Assembly (NCBI GenBank): GCA_011049095.1
Contig: DSDE01000075.1
Span: forward strand, 1 to 10,371
DNA from: Fidelibacterota bacterium
Lineage (GTDB): Bacteria; Fidelibacterota; Fidelibacteria; Fidelibacterales; DSDE01
Direction: 5' to 3'
Length of the DNA: 10,371 nucleotides
The translations under genes and the position numbers were made by a program. Of the stretch, positions 1-4,961 are shown in pieces. The stretch's first letter is position 1; each line of letters starts with the position of its first letter. The notes beneath the pieces were generated by a model. That model saw nothing but the letters and a program-made list of their open reading frames with translations, made no database searches and had not been told where the DNA came from.

Positions 1-57
1 ACAGAAAATTGGACCTGGGGCTACCAGTATAGATCAGAAAATTTGATAATAGAGTGA
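1..57 (+). CDS. Possible C-terminal end of an upstream gene (partial)
   Basis: Frame 1 is open from the window edge to a TGA at 55-57 and encodes 18 residues including WTWGYQYRSENL. The aromatic, alternating pattern would suit the last strand of an outer-membrane beta-barrel, but 18 residues cannot establish that. The other two forward frames also stay open for 9 to 14 residues before stopping, so the choice of frame is weak. No function is assigned. Confidence 0.2.
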   Translation, partial: TENWTWGYQYRSENLIIE

Positions 58-70
58 GAAAAACTATTAT
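43..70 (+). promoter_or_regulatory. Candidate sigma70-type promoter overlapping an inverted repeat
   Basis: TTGATA (43-48) and TATTAT (65-70) are separated by 16 bases. Each matches the -35 and -10 consensus at five of six positions. The same stretch contains a perfect 7-base inverted repeat, ATAATAG (46-52) and CTATTAT (64-70), with an 11-base loop. This could be an operator covering the promoter, or chance in AT-rich DNA. It would drive the five-gene membrane operon from about position 77, leaving a leader of about 70 bases. The leader holds no other element I can support apart from the ribosome binding site GGAG at 135-138. Confidence 0.35.
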
Positions 71-148
71 TTATCCACCCATCAGTCATATATTTAGCGA
101 TGAATTGCAGCCATATTCACTATTCGTTTTTCGTGGAGCATCTTTAAG

Positions 149-478
149 TTGACAGAGATAAGCAGTAACGAGGCCATTATCAGCACAATTGCCGAAAAAA
201 TAGTAAAGCGCGGCCTAGAGGTGCCAGCCATTTTTTTTTTAGAGACAATGAAGCCGATGAACTTTATTGGCGCTCAGTTTCTAAATTTTTTTGGTCCCTT
301 TCTTGAAATGCTCTTTCCCGGAGAAAAATATTATGAATTCACAGAGGCTATGGAAAAGCGGGAAAATGTAGAAAAATTATTATTGGAAATAGAACGCCTG
401 AGCGGAGAGAAAAAGACGTATCAGGAGAAACCGCAAGCAAAAGAGCCAGGAAAAGGCTTTTTTCAATGGAGGAAATGA
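149..478 (+). CDS. Small membrane-associated protein, first gene of the DUF6754 operon
   Basis: This gene encodes 109 residues from a TTG start, placed 10 bases after GGAG (135-138); no in-frame ATG lies nearby. Residues 9-22 look helical. Residues 24-56 are hydrophobic and aromatic with regularly placed E, K and P (VPAIFFLE, KPMNFIGAQFLNFFGP), which suits a monotopic or hairpin membrane anchor better than a standard transmembrane helix. Residues 61-85 form a charged helix with a RENVEKLL motif, and a lysine-rich tail follows. I recall short proteins of this 'AIFFLE...KP...RENVEKL' pattern as conserved but uncharacterised. The stop TGA shares one base with the next start, so translation is probably coupled and the protein may be a small subunit of the complex encoded downstream. 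A run of ten T (231-240) lies inside codons 28-31. Confidence 0.8.
   Translation: MTEISSNEAIISTIAEKIVKRGLEVPAIFFLETMKPMNFIGAQFLNFFGPFLEMLFPGEKYYEFTEAMEKRENVEKLLLEIERLSGEKKTYQEKPQAKEPGKGFFQWRK
468..472 (+). promoter_or_regulatory. Ribosome binding site deciding the start of the DUF6754 gene
   Basis: GGAGG lies inside the 3' end of the preceding gene. In-frame ATG codons occur at 466, 475 and 478. The first overlaps the Shine-Dalgarno itself and the second is only 2 bases away. The third has a 5-base spacing and gives an overlapping TGATG stop/start, so 478 is the most likely start. Confidence 0.7.
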
Positions 479-1608
479 TGATAAAAAGGACTACCTTTAT
501 TTGGTCGGCTCTGCTGTTACTGTTTGGCTGCCAGAATCTGGTTGCTCAATCAGGATTTACTGCAGAAGCTGTCGCCGAAGAAGTAGAGGGGCGTAAAGTA
601 TTGCTTACATTGGTCTTAGATGGAGGCGCTGCCAGTTATTTGCTGGAGAGCAAAACCGCTGAGGAGGCCACCTGGAAAGCAGAGAAAAGCGTTCTTCCTT
701 TAGAGCTTTCAAAAGAGGGCAGGATGACTGTCGCCGTGGAAAATTATATCCCCATTCAATTTCGCTGGACTGCCCTTGATGCTGAAGGGAATGTGATTTT
801 GCAAAGTGAATCGGAAGCGGTTGAAACAGGAGCGAAATGGTTTAATCCCTATCGAACTGGTATTTTTATCATGCTGCTCTTTGTATCTGGATTGATTCTC
901 TATTATATCGAGAGCGCAAAAAAAGCAAAAGAGATTTATCTTCGCCCCATTGCCGGTTTGAATGCTTTTGAAGAAGCGGTTGGCCGAGCTACTGAAATGG
1001 GGAAATCGGTGCTCTATGTGCCGGGCATTATGGATTTAGACCAGGTAGAGACAATTGCCGGCGTCATTATTCTTGGTCACGTTTCCAAAATGACAGCCCG
1101 CTATGAAACAGGTCTGAATGTGCCAGTGAGCCGTTCCCTGGTGATGGAAGCCAGCCGGGAAATTGTCAGGGAAAGCTATCTCAGTGAGGGACGCCCCGAC
1201 CTTTTCCACCAGGATATGGTGCATTACCTTACCGACGACCAATTTGCATTTGCCGCCGGAGTAGATGGTATTATGCTCAGGGAAAAACCGGCTGCCACCT
1301 TCTATCAGGGAAGATTTTTTGCAGAATCTTTGATTTTGGCAGAAACCGGCAACAGTATCGGTGCTATTCAGATTGCGGGAACAGGTTCACCGGCTCAATT
1401 GCCGTTTTTTATTACTGCCTGCGACTATACCCTCATTGGCGAAGAATTTTTTGCCGCAAGCGCTTATCTGGGCAAAGACCCAAAGCTTATCGGCTCTATC
1501 AAAGGACAAGATATCGCAAAAGCAGGAATAATGATTCTCATCGGGCTGGGTGTTGTGCTTGAGACTTTTGGCTTTAGTGCATTTCGTGAACTTTTTAAGG
1601 CAATGTGA
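478..1608 (+). CDS. DUF6754 family membrane protein (subunit A of the operon)
   Basis: This gene encodes 376 residues from ATG 478 (380 if the upstream ATG at 466 is used). A lysine/arginine start and hydrophobic core (residues 1-24) form a signal peptide, with possible cleavage after LVA. The cysteine in LLFGC is a poor lipobox. Residues 27-116 are beta-rich and FN3-like (FRWTALDAEGNV). A membrane segment follows at about 128-145, then a basic stretch (ESAKKAKEIYLR), a soluble alpha/beta domain (about 160-340) and a last membrane segment (about 348-366). The soluble domain carries the signatures I associate with DUF6754: GKSVLYVPG, LTDDQFAFAAGVDGIMLREK, FAESLILAETG and ACDYTLIGEE. The positive-inside rule places the FN3-like part in the periplasm and the alpha/beta domain in the cytoplasm. 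The family has no known activity. The next gene starts 10 bases downstream. Confidence 0.88.
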   Translation: MIKRTTFIWSALLLLFGCQNLVAQSGFTAEAVAEEVEGRKVLLTLVLDGGAASYLLESKTAEEATWKAEKSVLPLELSKEGRMTVAVENYIPIQFRWTALDAEGNVILQSESEAVETGAKWFNPYRTGIFIMLLFVSGLILYYIESAKKAKEIYLRPIAGLNAFEEAVGRATEMGKSVLYVPGIMDLDQVETIAGVIILGHVSKMTARYETGLNVPVSRSLVMEASREIVRESYLSEGRPDLFHQDMVHYLTDDQFAFAAGVDGIMLREKPAATFYQGRFFAESLILAETGNSIGAIQIAGTGSPAQLPFFITACDYTLIGEEFFAASAYLGKDPKLIGSIKGQDIAKAGIMILIGLGVVLETFGFSAFRELFKAM

Positions 1609-1618
1609 AAGGTAAATT

Positions 1619-2497
1619 ATGATACTAAAACGTTACGTACCAATTGCTATTGTATTTCTGGTGGGCTTCATTACTCTCATCTCATGGTTTATTCCTCATG
1701 AACCTTTTGGGAATCTTGAAGTTCACACAACTCAATGGTATGATATTATCGCCAGTTTTGCTATGATTCTCGGCGCACTTAATCTGCTAAAACTCCAGGG
1801 TAAAAAAGTTGTGGCTCGCAAAAAGGGCTGGATATACAGTTTGGCTGCCATTTTGGGATTTTTTCTCACCCTGACAATGGGTTTCCTAATTAAAGGTGGA
1901 AATTATGTGGTGATGCAGGATATAGGTGAAAATCGCACTGCAGTTTTTGCCATAATTGGTGATGAGATAAATATCACACCTGCCGCAGCCGAGCTGATGT
2001 TTGGCACCTTAGATGGTGAAGTAAAAACGATTCAAAAGAATTTCTATACTAAAAAATCGGTGAAGGTGATGGCAGAGCGTCTGCGTGATGCCGGCGCGAC
2101 AGTGGAATGCCGCGAGCTTGCCTGGGGAAGCCACCTGCAGGCTCAGGGCACCTATTTTAGCTGGATTTTCCACTATATATTCACACCCCTTTCGGCCACG
2201 ATGTTTGCTCTGCTTGCATTCTTTGTGGCATCTGCATCCTATCGTGCATTTCGTATCCGCAATCTGGAGGCAACGATCCTGCTGGCTGCCGGTATTCTCC
2301 TGATGATGGGGAGAGTTCCCCTTGGCAGTGTCGGCTGGCTGGAGTATTTGCATCTTGCTGAAATCCAGGAGTGGATTTATCAGTATCCCAATGCCGCCGG
2401 AGCCAGAGCAATTATGATGGGCATTGGCTTGGGAGTGGTAGGCACTTCCCTGAGAGTGATCTTAGGCATCGAAAAATCATTTATGGGGGAGAAATAA
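1619..2497 (+). CDS. Polytopic membrane protein of unknown function (subunit B)
   Basis: This gene encodes 292 residues starting at ATG 1619 behind AAAGG (1608-1612). Six membrane segments are apparent, at about 7-25, 41-58, 71-91, 183-207, 216-235 and 263-283. The basic loops KKVVARKK (62-69) and YRAFRIR (208-214) fix the cytoplasmic side, so N and C termini lie inside and the large loop 92-182 lies outside. That loop includes a mixed alpha/beta stretch around 117-168. Notable motifs are FAMILGALNLLKL (47-59), YIFTPLSATMFALLAFF (186-202), RNLEATILL and MMGRVPLG (229-236), and a C-terminal RVILGIEKS. I recall this protein type as conserved beside DUF6754 genes, without known function. Motifs shared with the fifth gene suggest the two are paralogues. 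The next gene begins after one base. Confidence 0.85.
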   Translation: MILKRYVPIAIVFLVGFITLISWFIPHEPFGNLEVHTTQWYDIIASFAMILGALNLLKLQGKKVVARKKGWIYSLAAILGFFLTLTMGFLIKGGNYVVMQDIGENRTAVFAIIGDEINITPAAAELMFGTLDGEVKTIQKNFYTKKSVKVMAERLRDAGATVECRELAWGSHLQAQGTYFSWIFHYIFTPLSATMFALLAFFVASASYRAFRIRNLEATILLAAGILLMMGRVPLGSVGWLEYLHLAEIQEWIYQYPNAAGARAIMMGIGLGVVGTSLRVILGIEKSFMGEK

Positions 2498-2498
2498 G

Positions 2499-3353
2499 AT
2501 GTATAATTTTTTAGAAAAAATGGGTAATGTGGACCGCAGAGTCATCTTCCTCATTATCGGTATGGTCGTCCTCTTGCCGTTGCTCTTTCCCTTTGGATTG
2601 CCGGTGAAAGCGACAAAAACCACGATTGACGTTTATGATGCTGTTGAAGCCATCCCCGATGGAGGAAAGGTCCTAGTCTCTTTTGAATATGGGCCCTCTA
2701 CTAAACCGGAAATTCACCCAATGGCTTTTGCAATCCTCAGACACCTTTTCCATAAAGGACATCCGGTGATAATTATGTGCCTTTGGCCTGATGGCCTTTT
2801 TATGGCTCAGGAAGTGATTCACCAGGTAGCTGAGCTCGAATATGACCTAAAATATGGTGTTGATTATGTAAATCTTGGTTACCGGCCTGGTAATGAGGCT
2901 ATTATCAAGGGCATAACCCGTGGCTTTGAATCGGTTTATACCATTGATACACAAGGACTGCCCTTGTCAAGTATCCCTATTATGCGCGGCGTGGAAACAG
3001 TTGCTGATATTGATTTTATCTTCAGCCTTTCTGCCGGATATCCTGGCTCGGTGGAATGGGTTCAATATGCTGCTGATCCGCTGCAGATTCCTTTCAGCAG
3101 CGGCACCACATCAATTCAGGTAAATGAAGTATTGCCTTATGTGCAAGCAGGGCAGATGCAGGGCATTATTGCCGGTATGCCTGCTGCCGCTGAATATGAA
3201 GGTCTGATTATAGAGCATGGCCACTTCGATATGCCAGGGGACGCCACTCGTTTCATGGATGCACAGTCTATTGCCCACCTGGTGATAGTGCTTTTTATCA
3301 TCCTTGGCAATACCGCTTATTACATTAAACGCAAAAAAGAACAGAAATATTAG
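2499..3353 (+). CDS. Membrane-anchored alpha/beta-domain protein (subunit A')
   Basis: This gene encodes 284 residues; ATG 2499 follows GGGGGAG (2485-2491), which lies in the end of the previous gene. A membrane segment at about 15-34 comes after a basic NVDRR, a second lies at about 257-276, and the tail is KRKKEQKY. Basic residues at both ends argue that both termini are cytoplasmic and residues 37-255 periplasmic. The soluble part looks Rossmann-like, with alternating strands and helices: GGKVLVSFEYG (55-65), GHPVIIMCLWPDG (87-99), DYVNLGYRPGNEAIIKG (122-138), FSLSAGYPGSVEWVQYAADP (175-194), and GIIAGMPAAAEYEGLI (222-237). The DYVNLGY...GNE and SAGYPG motifs look strongly conserved, but I know of no enzyme assignment. 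Landmarks align in order with the alpha/beta domain of the DUF6754 protein. The next gene begins 12 bases downstream. Confidence 0.85.
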   Translation: MYNFLEKMGNVDRRVIFLIIGMVVLLPLLFPFGLPVKATKTTIDVYDAVEAIPDGGKVLVSFEYGPSTKPEIHPMAFAILRHLFHKGHPVIIMCLWPDGLFMAQEVIHQVAELEYDLKYGVDYVNLGYRPGNEAIIKGITRGFESVYTIDTQGLPLSSIPIMRGVETVADIDFIFSLSAGYPGSVEWVQYAADPLQIPFSSGTTSIQVNEVLPYVQAGQMQGIIAGMPAAAEYEGLIIEHGHFDMPGDATRFMDAQSIAHLVIVLFIILGNTAYYIKRKKEQKY

Positions 3354-3365
3354 GAGGAGAGCAAG

Positions 3366-4223
3366 ATGTCAGTAAATATACTTGGTGGATGGATCGCAGC
3401 TTTTTTGACGCTCTCGATCTTTAGCTATCTCTATAAGGATAATCCTTTTTACAAAATGGCAGAGCATATCTTTGTTGGTGTCAGTGCTGCATACTGGGGA
3501 ACGTTGGCCTTCTGGAATCAGATTGTTCCCAATCTCTTTGGAAGGTTGTGGCCGGCTGCAGAATACAGCAGCCTGGAAGGCTTCAATGTGGCTTGGTATA
3601 AACTTTACCATGGACTCCATTTTCTGAGCCGTTCAATCTTTCCTATCAGTGAAGATGGCACAATAATCGGTATTCCTGGTGATCAGACCCAAAACCTGAC
3701 CTACATTTTCCCCTTTATCTTGGGTGTATTTATGTTGTTTCGTCTGATCCCATCCATTGGCTGGCTGAGCCGGTGGTCGCTGGCCTATGTCGTGGGACTC
3801 GCAGCCGGCTTGAGAATGTATGGCTATATGAATTCCAATGTACTGGCTCAGATGTATGGCACGATACTCCCTATCGAATGGCTGCCTGAGCTTAGCTTCT
3901 TTGGTAATTTAGGAAATATCTTTAATACCCTGGTCATTATCGTTGGCGTTTTGTCGGGGCTTTTCTATTTCTTTTTCTCAATGGAACATAAGGGTGTCTT
4001 TGGTACGGTTTCCCGCATTGGTATCTACTTTCTGATGGTTAGCTTTGGCGCCAGCTTTGGTTTTGCCGTTATGGGCCGTATCTCTCTGCTTATCGGACGC
4101 TTCAATGATCTCATCGAATACGCACACTCACAATACTATTTTGCTACCTTTATTCTATTGGGTGTGATGATTGTCACACTTTATGTGTTGTCACGGAAGC
4201 CTGATGAAGCAAGTGAAGTCTGA
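3366..4223 (+). CDS. Polytopic membrane protein of unknown function (subunit B')
   Basis: This gene encodes 285 residues; ATG 3366 sits after a strong TAGGAGGAG ribosome binding site that begins with the previous stop codon. Seven membrane segments are predicted by eye at about 3-22, 33-55, 110-129, 135-153, 184-206, 214-240 and 257-276. Basic loops (YKDNPFYK, MEHKGVFGTVSR) and the SRKPDE tail suggest an outside N terminus and an inside C terminus. Loop 56-109 is outside and aromatic. Landmarks are FYKMAEHIFVGVSAAYWG (28-45), FPFILGVFMLFRL (115-127), NIFNTL (184-189) and VMGRISLLIGRFNDLI (235-250). Segments 2-7 correspond in order and orientation to segments 1-6 of the third gene, supporting paralogy. 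It is the last gene before a probable terminator. Its function is unknown; it is likely an integral subunit of the same complex. Confidence 0.85.
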   Translation: MSVNILGGWIAAFLTLSIFSYLYKDNPFYKMAEHIFVGVSAAYWGTLAFWNQIVPNLFGRLWPAAEYSSLEGFNVAWYKLYHGLHFLSRSIFPISEDGTIIGIPGDQTQNLTYIFPFILGVFMLFRLIPSIGWLSRWSLAYVVGLAAGLRMYGYMNSNVLAQMYGTILPIEWLPELSFFGNLGNIFNTLVIIVGVLSGLFYFFFSMEHKGVFGTVSRIGIYFLMVSFGASFGFAVMGRISLLIGRFNDLIEYAHSQYYFATFILLGVMIVTLYVLSRKPDEASEV

Positions 4224-4234
4224 TAATTAATCCT

Positions 4235-4281
4235 AGATGGTCTGTATCTTCGGGTCGAAGCCGGCAGACCATCTGTCTTTT
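4235..4281 (+). terminator. Probable Rho-independent terminator of the five-gene operon
   Basis: A perfect 10-base inverted repeat (AGATGGTCTG 4235-4244, CAGACCATCT 4265-4274) encloses a second perfect 5-base hairpin (CTTCG 4248-4252, CGAAG 4256-4260, loop GGT). It is followed by GTCTTTTAG. The T-run is only four bases, so termination may be imperfect, but it lies 11 bases after the stop codon of the last operon gene. Confidence 0.65.
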
Positions 4282-4316
4282 AGTAACTTATACAATGAAC
4301 CGCAGTTTAAATCAAA

Positions 4317-4372
4317 AAAAGTGCCGAAAAGTGAGTTTTTACTCGTTTGAAAAAGCACTTGAAAAGCTCACT
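4317..4372 (+). promoter_or_regulatory. Structured leader upstream of the thioredoxin-like gene
   Basis: Two complementary pairs interleave. AAGTGC (4319-4324) pairs with GCACTT (4355-4360), and AGTGAGTTTTT (4330-4340) pairs with AAAAGCTCACT (4362-4372) with one G-T wobble. The order A-B-A'-B' is the arrangement of an H-type pseudoknot. A smaller competing hairpin, GAGT-TTTT-ACTC, lies at 4333-4344. The block ends about 20 bases before the GTG start. A weak -10-like TATACAAT (4289-4296) lies upstream, so the block would be in the 5' leader. No known riboswitch class is recognised. Confidence 0.3.
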
Positions 4373-4393
4373 GAACTTGCTTAGGATATATCT

Positions 4394-4942
4394 GTGAAAA
4401 AAATAAAAAGAAATATGTGGAGCGTATTAGTGATTATGGCCTTGCTGAGCCCTGCCTCATTAGTCGCTGTATCCGAAGGGAGCGAAGCGCCTTCAGTGAT
4501 GTTCCGCACATTGGAAAACGAAATGGTTTTTTCCCGGGATTTTGTCGGAGAGCCCCGAATTTTAAAGCCTGAAGAACCAAGGGTCAATCTTGTGTTGATT
4601 TTCTTTCGAACAAGTGATAGCCAATTGAATGACTGGATGCCACTGCTTCTATCCGAATTGCAGCGGCTCAACAAAAGCAAATTTCGCGCTTTCCTTGTCG
4701 CGGTAGATGAAAACCCAGATGAGATTCGGTCATTTCAAAATAATCACAGACTTGCGGTACCTGTTTTACTAGATAAATTTGGCGCTGCCAGCGAACTTTT
4801 TGGAATGGCCGATATCAGCGCCTTTAATAAGGCCCCGGCCCTTGTGCTGATTGATAAAACGGGTAATGTGCTGTATTTCAATTCGCACTTTTCAAGTATG
4901 GATATCAGTGATTTGCTGATGAAGACAGCCTCCCTTTATTGA
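4394..4942 (+). CDS. Secreted thioredoxin-fold (AhpC/TlpA-like) protein lacking cysteines
   Basis: This gene encodes 182 residues from GTG 4394, 7 bases after AGGA (4383-4386). This start gives a good signal peptide (KKIKRN basic region, hydrophobic core 9-25), so a periplasmic or secreted location is likely. The mature part follows the peroxiredoxin/TlpA pattern: GSEAP (29-33), a strand NLVLIFF (65-71), the active-site loop, FRAFLVAVDEN (98-107), the strand VPVLLDKFGAASELFG (122-137), and a cis-proline loop NKAPALVLIDKTGNVLY (145-161). At the place where a CxxC or peroxidatic cysteine is expected, the sequence is RTSDSQLNDWMP (72-83), and no cysteine occurs anywhere. Thiol chemistry is therefore excluded, and a binding or structural role is more likely. 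It lies 19 bases before the M14 peptidase gene, probably in one transcript. The fold is assigned from pattern alone. Confidence 0.78.
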   Translation: MKKIKRNMWSVLVIMALLSPASLVAVSEGSEAPSVMFRTLENEMVFSRDFVGEPRILKPEEPRVNLVLIFFRTSDSQLNDWMPLLLSELQRLNKSKFRAFLVAVDENPDEIRSFQNNHRLAVPVLLDKFGAASELFGMADISAFNKAPALVLIDKTGNVLYFNSHFSSMDISDLLMKTASLY

Positions 4943-4961
4943 TTATTCTGGAGATAAAACT

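Noticed and set aside
528..530. Cysteine in LLFGC as a lipoprotein site of the DUF6754 protein
   Set aside because: The large residue F precedes the G, and signal-peptidase I sites (LVA) follow a few residues later, so the lipobox is unconvincing.
2009..2353. 114-residue minus-strand open frame, and overlapping frames at 2085-2303 and 2181-2411
   Set aside because: All are shadows of the polytopic membrane gene 1619-2497. They are rich in His, Cys and Gln, as expected of antisense reading, and have no ribosome binding site.
4317..4371. Short repeated AAAAGTG and AAAAGC units as a possible repeat array
   Set aside because: Units are only about 7-10 bases, unequal and AT-rich. There is no repeat-spacer regularity, so this is neither a CRISPR array nor a true tandem repeat.
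4359..4387. TTGAAA and TAGGAT with a 17-base gap resembling a promoter
   Set aside because: The -10-like element would start transcription at the GTG codon itself. The same bases give a well-placed Shine-Dalgarno (AGGA, 4383-4386), the better explanation.
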